A stretch of DNA of 34,262 nucleotides from Chloroflexota bacterium (GCA_016844585.1 JAERMM010000003.1:1-34262); one strand, 5' to 3'; shown: positions 1-9,588, counted from the stretch's first letter. Made by a program: numbers and translations. The notes: generated by a model from the sequence alone, not told the origin.

Positions 1-2262
1 CCAACACCGCCTATGCCGTTCCCATCTGCAGCCGGTATTCGCATGCACGCATCGTATCCATCGATTGTTCGCGTGCAGAGCAGTTGGCCGGCGTTCGCGC
101 TATCCTGACCCGAGACCAGCTGCCCGAGTACGACCTCAACCTCGAACCAAGACCCGGCGACCAGCGATTCATTGTCACCGACAAGGTGCGTTTCGACGGT
201 GATCTCATCGGTATGGTGGCGGCCGACGATTTGCGCACAGCGCGCCGCGCCGCCGATCTGGTCGACGTCGAGTACGAGCCGCTGGCGCCCATCTTCTCGG
301 TTGAGGATGCGCGCTCGCCCGGCGCGCCGCTGCTCCACGAGGATCTTGGAACGAACTTTGTTCTCGCGGACACCCTGGAGTGGGGCGACGTCGAGCGTGG
401 ATTCGCGGAGTCGGACCACATCTTCGAAGAGGAGTACGTATCGCAGAACGTCTACCAGCACCCGATCGAGCCGGCGACCACCTACCTGGTGCAGTTTGAC
501 GACGATGGGCTGAACTTCTGGATACCTATGGCCGGTCCGTTCCATCTGGCCGCGGAGGCCGCTCGGCTCTTCCGCATCGACCCGAAGCAGGTACGCGTTC
601 GCGTGCCGTGGGTAGGGGGGAATTTCGGGGCAAAGGAAGGCGGGCCGGATGCGATGGTCGCGGCGGCCCTCGCGCGCAAGCTGGGCCGACCCATACGCGT
701 CACGGCCTCCTGGGATCAGAGCTTCAGATCTTCAGCTCGCCACGCAATGATCTACCGGGCGAAGATCGGGGCCCGGTCCGACGGCACGCTGCAGGCCCTC
801 GACGTCCAGATCCTGGTGGACGCGGGGGCCTACCTGACGCGTACCTGGTTTGCCACGCAGAACGCGGTGAGCTCAGCCTGGGGAGGTTATCGGATTCCTC
901 ACGTCAGGGTGCGCGGCGACGCCTTTTACACGAATAAAGTGCCCGCTGGGACGTTTCGAAACACCGGCAAGAACCAGACTACCTTCTCGATCGAGTGCGC
1001 CATGGACAATGTCGCGCGCCAGCTAGGCATTGAGCCTGTGGAGTTCCGCCAGAAGAACCTGCTCGTCGAGGGTGAGATCATGGCGCCGGAGCGCTGGATC
1101 CGGCATTTCAAGGAGGCGCCGTCTGAGAATGTGCCGCTGGACACGAACTTGATGGGCTTGATGCAGGCCGCCGCTAACGGCATTGGGTGGGACGGGCGCT
1201 CTTCATCAGGGCAGTCGGGAGGACAGCCGGCCCCGCGCAAGGGCATCAGGGCAGACGGGAGGACAGCCGGCCCCGCGCAAGGGCGTGGCGCGCGGCAGAG
1301 GGATGGCTGTTTCACTCCGTCGTGGCGCGTCCATCGGCGACGCAAGCGCGAGAGCCACGGTTTGCCAGGATGGCACGGTTACCATCAGCCACAACGCGCC
1401 GGACGTGGGCGAGGGCGCGCACACCATGATCAGTATCGTCGCCGCCCGAACGCTTGGCCTCAGCCGAGAGGCGGTTCGCGTCGAGGCGCCGGATACGTCC
1501 AATGAGCTGCATTTCACCGGGACCAGCTCACAGCGGACGACCGTCCAGATGGGAAACGCCGTGCGCGCGGCGTGCGAGAACCTCATCCAGGAGCTGGTGG
1601 AAGCCGCATCAGAAGTCAAGGGAGGCGATCCCTCAGGGTGGCAGGTGATGGGCGGAGAGCTGCGTTCGGGCGGGAACGGTTATTCGTTTGCAGAGATCGT
1701 GAGCGCATTGCCAGGTGGCGCGCAGTTGACCGCAACAGGCCAGTACACGCGAACGCGATCCGGTGACACGTCTTTCGGTGGCCACGACCACTGGGCGCCC
1801 AGCGCGGCCGCCGCCGAGGTGGAGGTGGACTGCGAGACCGGTGAGGTCCGCGTACTGCGGTACGCCATTGCAGCGGACGCTGGGAGAGCGCTTCACCGCA
1901 ACTCCGCCAAGGGACAAATCGAGGGAGGAGCGGTGATGGGCTTCGGGCTCGCCCTGTTTGAGGAGGTTGCTTACGACGAGGGCCAGCTCCTCAACGCCGA
2001 CGCGTTCCAGTATCGGCTGCCTCTCATGAGGGACATACCGAACATTCTTTCCAGCTCGATGGTGGAAAACGGCGATGGGCCAGGCCCGTTTGGGGCCAAG
2101 GGCCTCGCTCAGGTCGGGATCCCCGGCCCGGCTCCGGCCATCGGCAATGCCATCTACGACGCTATCGGCGTGCGGTTGAGGTCCACTCCCTTTACCCCCG
2201 AGAAAGTGCTTCGGGCCCTGCGCGGAGGCGACCGTCGCGTGGAACCAACAGCGGCTGGGTAA
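1..2262 (+). pseudogene. Xanthine dehydrogenase/aldehyde oxidase-family molybdopterin-binding subunit; 5' end truncated by the window, interrupted by a frameshift near 1204-1283
   Basis: The frame of ORF 84-1505 is open back to the window start (NTAYAVPICSRYSHARIVSIDCSRAEQLAGVRAILT, matching the paralog at 20075). Motif VPWVGGNFGAKEGG; continues in another frame as ORF 1183-2262 (GAHTMISIVAARTLGLS...GPFGAKGLAQ...NAIYDAIGV). Confidence 0.85.
1204..1283 (+). repeat. 40-bp tandem direct repeat, 2 copies (1204-1243, 1244-1283), one mismatch
   Basis: catcagggcag[t/a]cgggaggacagccggccccgcgcaaggg read twice in direct succession. Confidence 0.97.
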
Positions 2263-3412
2263 CGGTCCACTGCTTCATCGACCGGCCCTCAGCCAGGGCT
2301 CGGAGCTCGCCAACCCAGATCTTGCGGAGCAGGATGATGCCTACGTCCGAGCTGCCGAGATGTTCGTGTTCTCGATCCGCTATGACGCCCTGCCCGGTGA
2401 GGACCGTGAAGTCCTGCACGCTGCTGGTGTCCCATTTGCGGATCTTGTGGATGTCGTTGCTCCGGATCTTGCCGGCGAGTACATCGCGAGCCACATCCTC
2501 CATCGGGATGCTTTCCTGCTCGGCTTCGACCTGGCGCCGCCAGTCGAGGTACTTTCCCACCGCCTCGCCGGTCACGTTCACGCGTTGGGCGCCGAGAACG
2601 AGATGACTGCTATCGTCCACCGGAATACGCCACATGAACTTATGCCGGGTTCGCTCGGCCTCGATATGAGGCGCTGGGCTGCTGCCCGGGAAGTAGCTCA
2701 TGTTTGGCATGTAGAAGCGAATGCCCTTGGCCTCATAGCCGTAGTCGGTCTCGTGGCCGTCGATCTCGAGTGGGATCGGGGTCCCATGGTGATGGTGGAC
2801 GAAGGGGACGTGGACCGAGTCCGGCGCGTTCTCGATCCGGTTGAAGTAGTTGATCGGCCAGTCTTCGTGCCAATTCTCGATCAGACAGTCGTGCTCGAGC
2901 TCGGGGATACGGGGAACTGGCGGCGGCTCGCCCTCTCCAAGATAGGCAAAGATAAGACCGATGTATTCACGAATCGGGTAGCTCTCGACGCGGATCTTTT
3001 GACAAAACGGCTCCCGCTCACCGGGCTGTTCGATGCACTGGCCGGAGGCATCGTATTTCCAGCCGTGGTAGTAGCAGCGGAGGCTGTCACCCTCGACCCA
3101 GCCGGCCGAGAGCTGCGTGCCGCGATGAGCACAGCGGAAGGCCAGGAGATGGGCGTGGGGCTCGCTTTCGGCTGAGGCGGACTCCTCGCTCCGATAGAGA
3201 GTGAAGTCTTCGCTCATGACACGTATTGGCTTGGTTCGCCCGGGCCCGAGATCCTCTGATCGGCAGACCGGCTGCCAGAACATTCGAAGGTAGCGCCCGG
3301 CGAGGGTACCCGGGCCGGTATGGACGAAGTCCGTCCAGTCGTCTTTGGTGTACCGCCTCGTGGACCCATTGGCCTGGCGCACGCTGGATCTGGCTACGCT
3401 CGCTGCCATCAT
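2192..3412 (-). CDS. Rieske 2Fe-2S aromatic ring-hydroxylating oxygenase alpha subunit
   Basis: Rieske motif CAHRGTQ...CYYHGW; mononuclear iron motif DSVHVPFVHH; SD-like GAGGGGA before ATG. Confidence 0.92.
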   Translation of the reverse strand: MMAASVARSSVRQANGSTRRYTKDDWTDFVHTGPGTLAGRYLRMFWQPVCRSEDLGPGRTKPIRVMSEDFTLYRSEESASAESEPHAHLLAFRCAHRGTQLSAGWVEGDSLRCYYHGWKYDASGQCIEQPGEREPFCQKIRVESYPIREYIGLIFAYLGEGEPPPVPRIPELEHDCLIENWHEDWPINYFNRIENAPDSVHVPFVHHHHGTPIPLEIDGHETDYGYEAKGIRFYMPNMSYFPGSSPAPHIEAERTRHKFMWRIPVDDSSHLVLGAQRVNVTGEAVGKYLDWRRQVEAEQESIPMEDVARDVLAGKIRSNDIHKIRKWDTSSVQDFTVLTGQGVIADREHEHLGSSDVGIILLRKIWVGELRALAEGRSMKQWTVTQPLLVPRDGRLRAGPEALSRG

Positions 3413-3480
3413 TCCCCTCCTATCGATCGACGAATTGCCACTGAAGCTCTAACCGCTCGACCCGGGGCCGACGGCATATA

Positions 3481-4659
3481 TCAAGCCCAGCGGGACCTGG
3501 GCGCCGCCCCTTTGAGGTACGTCGATTCCGGCATGGTGAACTCGACCCCTTTGGCTCGGAGCGCTTCCTGATAGCGTTTTCGGATCTCCGGATCCTCGTC
3601 GGAATAGCTGATCAGCGTGCCGCCCTCGTTCATGTCCACCATGCTGAAGTGGCCTTCTTGCGCATCGGAGGCCATACGAAGCGAGAGCGGGTCGAAGTCC
3701 GGCCCTCCTCCACCGTGGAAGGCAAGGTGCCTGGCCGGCTCGGGGCCAGTATTGAAATGCTGGTGATACCAGTCGCTGGGCGGCGTGTAAACACTGCCAC
3801 GTCCCCAGGGCACTTGCACTACTTCGTCCCCGCGACCGATCTCGTACGGCCGCGACCCCAGCTCCTTCGGCCATAGCAACACGTACCCCTCGGATCGAAG
3901 CCCGAGGAGCAGCGCGCCAGCGTGATGATAGTGGCCCATGCGGTAGCGTCCGACCGGCCACTGCGCGATCCGCCCCGCCCAGTTGTTGCCGGACATCTCG
4001 AACATCGCACCGAGGACGCCGCTCCCGTGGCGCTCGTCCCCCTCATCGAGGTCCTCCTCGAACACGCTGGGGACAAAGTTCGTCACCCAGTGGCGTCCGT
4101 CGGTAACAGAATGCTTCGTAGGGACGAAATACGACTGACGGCCATCATAACGATCACGGAATGTGTATGGACAATTGAAGATGAAGTCCAGGTTGTGAAA
4201 CCCGTTGATCATCCTCGGCGCGTCCGACGTGGCCAGGAAACGCACTGGCTCGCTGCCGTGGTTGTACAGACGGTGCCAGGTATTGAGAGGGGGGGAGAAG
4301 ATGCTGCCGCGGCCCCACTCGAAGACGTGCTTCGTCGTGTCGCCCTCTTGCCAGATCTCTGTCGCCCCGTGGCCCTCCAGGATCATGACGAACTTCTCGA
4401 AGAGGTGCTTCAGTGGCTCCGTTGAGCCTCCGGGGGCGATCTCTGCCACGTAGACCTCGCGGAGGCCCTCCATGAAGGGGTATAGGTTGATGAACAGCGC
4501 CTTGCCGCCGAGTCGCGGCCACGGTGCGAGGTCGACGCGCCAGACATCGTCTACCCCGAAACCCTCTACGGTCGCTACCCCTTCATCTCTCAGCCATTCG
4601 CCATAGGGCGTCTTCGCAAATGTTTTTTTGATCGAGCGCACGTAGCCATCTAGCAGCAC
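3481..4659 (-). CDS. Cupin-domain protein (bicupin-like; resembles proteins annotated as ethanolamine ammonia-lyase-activating protein)
   Basis: Two cupin-like segments (EIWQEGDTTKHVFEWGRGSIFSPPLNTWHRLYNHG; GDEVVQVPWGRGSVYTPPSDWYHQHFNTGPEPARHLAFH); probable GTG start. Confidence 0.75.
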   Translation of the reverse strand: MLLDGYVRSIKKTFAKTPYGEWLRDEGVATVEGFGVDDVWRVDLAPWPRLGGKALFINLYPFMEGLREVYVAEIAPGGSTEPLKHLFEKFVMILEGHGATEIWQEGDTTKHVFEWGRGSIFSPPLNTWHRLYNHGSEPVRFLATSDAPRMINGFHNLDFIFNCPYTFRDRYDGRQSYFVPTKHSVTDGRHWVTNFVPSVFEEDLDEGDERHGSGVLGAMFEMSGNNWAGRIAQWPVGRYRMGHYHHAGALLLGLRSEGYVLLWPKELGSRPYEIGRGDEVVQVPWGRGSVYTPPSDWYHQHFNTGPEPARHLAFHGGGGPDFDPLSLRMASDAQEGHFSMVDMNEGGTLISYSDEDPEIRKRYQEALRAKGVEFTMPESTYLKGAAPRSRWA

Positions 4660-4677
4660 GCTGCCTGCCCCTCGACG

Positions 4678-5628
4678 TCAAACGGCACCTACGGGCTCCA
4701 TCTGCGGCCGATACCTGGCACACAGCTCCTGCCACTGGGTGGCCTTCCGCCTGGCCGCCTCTTCGACGCCAGGCGGGTCCACGAGGAACGGTGGTCGGTT
4801 TGGACCGGGATCACAATAGCCGGCGTATTTCATAGCGAGTTTCATGCCACCACCCTCGACGGGCGGTCCACCGCTTCCGCCGGGGATCTGCGCGGCCAAC
4901 TCCCTCGCAGTCTCGACGTCTCCCTCCTGGACCGCGCGCCAGAGCCGCAGCAACGGCCAGGGGCCCATCCATGCGTCGATCGACCAGCAGCCAGCGGCGC
5001 CCAATTGCCCGTATGGATAGATCTGCGATTGAGCTACAAAGACCCTCATCTTCCCACGGACCACGTCCATCAGCTTCATGAACTCCTGCGTCGTGCGGTG
5101 GCTGTCCTTCATGCCGATGATGTTGGGGCTCTGGGTAATCTTGCGGAAGGCGCTCACGGGGATGTGGACTCGATGGTTCAGTGGGTTGTGGTAGATCATG
5201 ATGGACAGGTCCGGGAACGCCTCGGCGATGCCGTTGTAGAAGCGAATGACGTTGTCGACACTCAGCGAGAAATAGTAGGGAACGCCAACCAGGACCCCCT
5301 CCCCGCCGGCATCGCGGACGATCCGCATCTTCTGGATCGTCTCACGCGTATGAACAGAGGTGCAACCGAGGAATAGGGGCACCCGCTGGTTCACCGCCTC
5401 GATCGCCGCGCGGGCGAGCGTCTCGAACTCGTTCAGCAACAGCGTGTGGCACTCGCCGGACGTCGCCGTCGTGCACATGACGTGAATGCCATCCTGGATG
5501 ATGCGGTTGACACCGGCCCGAAGGTGATCCACGTGGATGGTCGATGTGGAGAGAATGTCGCCTGCGTTCTCGGTCGCGAACGCCGGCATCATCACGTTCA
5601 CGCCGTGCAGGTCCTCAGTCGTATACAT
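4678..5628 (-). CDS. Dihydrodipicolinate synthase (DapA)/N-acetylneuraminate lyase family aldolase
   Basis: GVPYYF, YHNP and Schiff-base Lys context NIIGMKDS. Confidence 0.87.
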   Translation of the reverse strand: MYTTEDLHGVNVMMPAFATENAGDILSTSTIHVDHLRAGVNRIIQDGIHVMCTTATSGECHTLLLNEFETLARAAIEAVNQRVPLFLGCTSVHTRETIQKMRIVRDAGGEGVLVGVPYYFSLSVDNVIRFYNGIAEAFPDLSIMIYHNPLNHRVHIPVSAFRKITQSPNIIGMKDSHRTTQEFMKLMDVVRGKMRVFVAQSQIYPYGQLGAAGCWSIDAWMGPWPLLRLWRAVQEGDVETARELAAQIPGGSGGPPVEGGGMKLAMKYAGYCDPGPNRPPFLVDPPGVEEAARRKATQWQELCARYRPQMEPVGAV

Positions 5629-5739
5629 TTTTTAGAGCTCCTCCTCTGAGTACAGCTCCAGTGCGGCCAGCGTCGGCCAGTCGGTAACGGAAAACAGGAT
5701 CACTTCTCATGAATATGGCCATTCGCAGGGACCATTGTC

Positions 5740-5775
5740 CCTCTCCCATCGCAGTGGGAGAGGTTAGGTGAGGGC
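5740..5775. repeat. Dispersed hairpin repeat, copy 1 (CCTCTCCCA-N6-TGGGAGAGG followed by ttaggtgagggc)
   Basis: Perfect 9-bp stem; near-identical second copy at 19999-20034. Confidence 0.8.
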
Positions 5776-6223
5776 GACCCACAACGACCCCGCCTCCGCG
5801 CTTCCTCCCCGTTCGTCGTTGGGGCCACTGTAATCGGCGTGGATCACGCCGTCAACTGGCTAGCATGGCCCGTGTTGGCGCCGCCACCTTACGATGCCAG
5901 CGCGCGTTCGTCGGATGCCCGCTTGGCCGCGCGCTACAATGGCTGCCAGCTATCTCGAGGAGGATAGCTCGGCGGCCAGCTGCTAACCGCGACCGGGGGC
6001 CAGAGTTTAGCCGGAGCGAAAAGATCAACGCGTGCGTCGTGTGCTTGAACATCAGCTGCGCCTCTCGCGGTTCGCCCGCGCTTTACGAAGGGCTCAAAGA
6101 TCGCTTCGCCGCCGCCGTCAGCGCTGCTGCCTGCTGAGGAGGACATCGAGTGCGCTCTCATTGCCAGCCCCCGCGATCGGCCCCGACGGCGGCGGGTGCT
6201 TTAGGCCCTGCGCGGATGCAACC

Positions 6224-7474
6224 GTGCTGACACGTGAGGAGAACGAGCGCCTGACGATCGTCGGACCACACACCCCAGGTGGCGAGCTGCTTCGCCGCTA
6301 CTGGCAACCAGCAGCCCTGTCGGAGGAGCTCCCGCCCGGTGGAGCGCCACTCCCGGTGCGCCTCTTGTGCGAAGACCTCGTGCTCTTCCGTGACGAGCAT
6401 GGCCAGCCAGGCCTGCTCGGCATCCACTGCGCCCACCGCGGCGCTGATCTGAGCTATGGCCGCGTCGAGGATGCCGGCCTCCGCTGCATCTACCATGGCT
6501 GGCTCTACGATATTCACGGGCGATGCCTGGAGCAGCCCGGCGAGCCAGCAGGAAGTACCTTCCACGAGCGGGTGCGCCACCTCGCTTACCCATGTCAGGA
6601 GGTGGGCGGCCTGATTCTCGCCTACCTCGGACCAGGCACACCTCCGCTCGTGCCAGCCTACGAGTTCCTGCAGGCGCCTGTTGAGCGGCGGTTCAACACC
6701 AAGATCTACCAGGAGTGCAGCTACCTTCAGGCGAACGAGGGTAACACGGACTCGGTGCACGTTCCGTTTCTGCATCGCGTGGCTGGCCGCTGGGGTCCGT
6801 CTCCATCCTCGGCCACCAGGCGGATTGAAATGGTGATGGAGCCTGAGGAAACCGAGTTCGGCGTTCGTGTTCTTCGGATGGAGCCGCGCACCGACGACAC
6901 CGTGCAGACCAACATCGGCAATTTCATCATGCCCAACCTGAGCGCCATCCCCGCCGGACGAAGAGACGGCTACGAGGCCGTCTGGCACGTGCCGATCGAT
7001 GATGAGAGCCACTGGAAGTACGCTGTCCAGTTCAACCGCTCGCAGCCCATGGATCGGGAGCGTGAGGGCGACCACCGGGCCGAGATGACCGCGGACTACC
7101 GGCTGCTGCGAAACCGCGCGAACCGCTATCTGCAGGACCGTGAGGAGATGAAAGGGCAAGCCTTCGCAGGTTTGGGAAATTGCTTCCAGACGCAGGACGC
7201 CTGCGCGACAGAGGGCCAGGGCGCGATCCAGGACCGAACCCAGGAGCACCTGGGTTCTACCGACCGTGCCATACTCCTCATCCGGACGATGCTCCTGCGT
7301 GCCATCGGCGACGTGCAGGCAGGGCGCGAAGCGCCTCACGTGGTGCGCGACCCCGCGGCGAACCACTTTCCGAATCTGCTGGTTTGGACGGAACGGGTCC
7401 CGGCGTCAACGGACTGGCGCGCCCACCTGCGCGCGAAGATCGCAGCTTGCGAGGCGCAAGTCGATCCGGGATAG
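6224..7474 (+). CDS. Rieske 2Fe-2S aromatic ring-hydroxylating oxygenase alpha subunit (second copy)
   Basis: CAHRGADLSYGRVEDAGLRCIYHGW; NTDSVHVPFLH; GTG start at 6224 chosen because MLTREENERLTIVGPHTPGG is a typical N-terminus. Confidence 0.9.
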   Translation: MLTREENERLTIVGPHTPGGELLRRYWQPAALSEELPPGGAPLPVRLLCEDLVLFRDEHGQPGLLGIHCAHRGADLSYGRVEDAGLRCIYHGWLYDIHGRCLEQPGEPAGSTFHERVRHLAYPCQEVGGLILAYLGPGTPPLVPAYEFLQAPVERRFNTKIYQECSYLQANEGNTDSVHVPFLHRVAGRWGPSPSSATRRIEMVMEPEETEFGVRVLRMEPRTDDTVQTNIGNFIMPNLSAIPAGRRDGYEAVWHVPIDDESHWKYAVQFNRSQPMDREREGDHRAEMTADYRLLRNRANRYLQDREEMKGQAFAGLGNCFQTQDACATEGQGAIQDRTQEHLGSTDRAILLIRTMLLRAIGDVQAGREAPHVVRDPAANHFPNLLVWTERVPASTDWRAHLRAKIAACEAQVDPG

Positions 7475-7519
7475 CACCCTGCTGAAAACGCGCCGCGGGC
7501 GCCGTCTTAGGAGGACCGT

Positions 7520-8503
7520 TTGCTTTTGCTTTCAGAAGAAGACATCGAGCGCGTGCTCCCGCTGCCAGAGTGCATGCTGGAGGCAGTCGACGCCATCGAG
7601 GAGGCCGAGCGAGCACACGCCGAAGGGCGGACGACCGTGCATCGACGCATCTGGCTCCAGCACGATCGGGATCAGAACGTCATCGTGCTTCCAGCGATCG
7701 TGGATGGAATCGGCGCCGCGGTGCGCACCTATTCGCACGGTCGGTTCCGTCCGGGACTGGGCGCGCTTCCAAAGCCGCGTCGACTCCACGGCATCGTGGC
7801 CCTGTACGACGACGAGCTGGGCATGATTGCCGTCATCGAAGATGGACGGCACCTCAACCGGGTGCGTACCGGAGCGCCGACCGGCGTCGCGGCGAGGCAT
7901 CTGGCGAATCCCGACGCCAGCGAGATGGCGATCATCGGCACCGGGAAGCTGTCGGCCGGGCAGGTCGCCGCGGTGTGCGCAGTGCGCCCCATTGAGCGGA
8001 TTCGGGTCTACAGTCGGACGCCCGAGCACGTTGCCGAGTTCGTCCGGGAGCTACAGGAGATGCTCGGCATCGAGGTCGTGGGGTGCGGAAGCGGCGAGGA
8101 GGCCGTGCGCGACGCGGCCGTGGTCATCACGATCACCAACGCCCGTCGCCCGATCCTGGAGCGAAGCTGGTTGGCGTCTGGTGCGACGGTGTTGTCGATC
8201 GCGTCCAACGAGGTGGCGGAAGACACGATCGTCGACTCGCGGATGGTCACCACGTCCATCGACCGCTTGCTCAGCGATGAAGAAGGCCGTGAGCCGATCA
8301 TGACCATGGTGCACGAGGGTCGATTCGGACCGGACGATCTCGTGGAGCTGAATGCGGTCGTGACGGGCCGTGCCATAGGCCGCCAGAGCCCTGACGAGCT
8401 GGTCACCTTCATATCGACGGGATCAGCTCAGTGGGACGTGGCGGTGCCAGCCATGGCCTACCGAAGAGCCCGCGCCCAGGGACTCGGAGTCGAGTGGCCC
8501 TGA
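7520..8503 (+). CDS. Ornithine cyclodeaminase/mu-crystallin family protein
   Basis: VRTGAPTGVAARHLANPDASEMAIIGTGKLSAGQVAAVCAVRPIERIRVYSRTPE (Rossmann fold of OCD family); TTG start preceded by taggagg. Confidence 0.88.
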   Translation: MLLLSEEDIERVLPLPECMLEAVDAIEEAERAHAEGRTTVHRRIWLQHDRDQNVIVLPAIVDGIGAAVRTYSHGRFRPGLGALPKPRRLHGIVALYDDELGMIAVIEDGRHLNRVRTGAPTGVAARHLANPDASEMAIIGTGKLSAGQVAAVCAVRPIERIRVYSRTPEHVAEFVRELQEMLGIEVVGCGSGEEAVRDAAVVITITNARRPILERSWLASGATVLSIASNEVAEDTIVDSRMVTTSIDRLLSDEEGREPIMTMVHEGRFGPDDLVELNAVVTGRAIGRQSPDELVTFISTGSAQWDVAVPAMAYRRARAQGLGVEWP

Positions 8504-8510
8504 GCGCTTC

Positions 8511-9548
8511 CTAAACCTCTAGCCCTCGGCCGAGCTCACGCGCTCGCTTGATCACGAGCGATTCGGTGACGATGTCCGCCAGCGCGGGCGCTCCGTTGTT
8601 CTTGTAGAGCGTGATCTGTGAATCGCTCGTGCGGCCAGGCGTTTTCCCCAGAAGCAGATCCGGCAATTCGTGCACCCGGTCCCATGTCAGCACGCCGCGC
8701 TGAATCGGGTCGATCATGTCCCCCTGCAGGTCATTCCGCGCCTCTTCTTTTGAATTGATGTAGATCAAGTCCGACCGAGTGATCACGTCATCGTCCAGAT
8801 CGCGCACCAGGGGATCGAGCGGGCGGCCTTCTCCGTCTTGCCGTGTGGTCCCACCGTAGCAGGACGTCACGTGTTGGCCGGGCTCCAGCCACTCGCCGTG
8901 GAGTGATGGCGTTTTCGGCCCGCCGGTCGCCACCAGAACGATGTCGACCCCCTGAACTGCCGATCGACCGTCACTCACCGCCTTGACAGGAAATCCCAGG
9001 GCCTCGGACATTTGCCTGGCATACGCTTCGCGGTGGTCCGGATTGGGGCTGTAGACCTTGACGCTCTGAATGTCGCGGATCGCAGCCATCGCAAACAGGT
9101 GCGTTCGGGCCTGTCGACCGCTGCCAAGCACACCGATGGTGTGGGCGTTGGCGCGGGCGAGCCGCTTCGTGCCCACGGCACTGGTGGCCGACGTCCGTAT
9201 GTCGGAGCCACCCTTTTCGTACGGTGGGCCCACGATCTGCTCCAGGACGATCGCGTCCAGCAGCCCGGTATCGAGGTCCCAGTTGAAGCTTCCCGCATGG
9301 TATTTCCCGCCAACCAGGGGCGCCCCCGTCAGTCGCGTATTCCGAGTGTGGCCGTACACGCCGGTCCGATGCAAGAACGGCACGGTTGCTTGATGCACGG
9401 CAAGGCGCCGAGCGTCAGGCATCACGTGTCGAGGCGCGTTGATCGTCGGGTCCTCACCCCACTCGGTATATGCCTGCTCCAGCGCGTCGATCAGGTCCGC
9501 TATGTCGAGGATCCCCGTGTGGTCCTGCGGTCGCAACAAGAGAGTCAT
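8511..9548 (-). CDS. Ornithine cyclodeaminase family protein
   Basis: TSATSAVGTKRLARANAHTIGVLGSGRQARTHLFAM; start assigned to MTLLLRPQDHTGI (9548) with upstream GGGGGAG. Confidence 0.88.
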   Translation of the reverse strand: MTLLLRPQDHTGILDIADLIDALEQAYTEWGEDPTINAPRHVMPDARRLAVHQATVPFLHRTGVYGHTRNTRLTGAPLVGGKYHAGSFNWDLDTGLLDAIVLEQIVGPPYEKGGSDIRTSATSAVGTKRLARANAHTIGVLGSGRQARTHLFAMAAIRDIQSVKVYSPNPDHREAYARQMSEALGFPVKAVSDGRSAVQGVDIVLVATGGPKTPSLHGEWLEPGQHVTSCYGGTTRQDGEGRPLDPLVRDLDDDVITRSDLIYINSKEEARNDLQGDMIDPIQRGVLTWDRVHELPDLLLGKTPGRTSDSQITLYKNNGAPALADIVTESLVIKRARELGRGLEV

Positions 9549-9568
9549 CCGTCGCTCCCCCTCAGCTT

Positions 9569-9588
9569 GACCGACCCCTTGGTCGGTC
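9569..9588. promoter_or_regulatory. Candidate operator palindrome GACCGACC-CCTT-GGTCGGTC upstream of OCD gene, with a TATGAT -10-like hexamer about 25 bp further upstream
   Basis: Perfect 8-bp inverted repeat with 4-nt spacer; same architecture repeated at 17108-17127. Confidence 0.65.

Noticed and set aside
1204-1283. CRISPR or short mobile element target-site duplication
   Set aside because: Copies are directly adjacent with no intervening insert and lie inside an ORF; simple tandem duplication fits.
6158-7366. 402-aa minus-strand ORF opposite the second Rieske gene
   Set aside because: Composition is that of a high-GC shadow ORF (His/Val/Ala-rich, no domain), and the plus-strand frame carries clear Rieske motifs.
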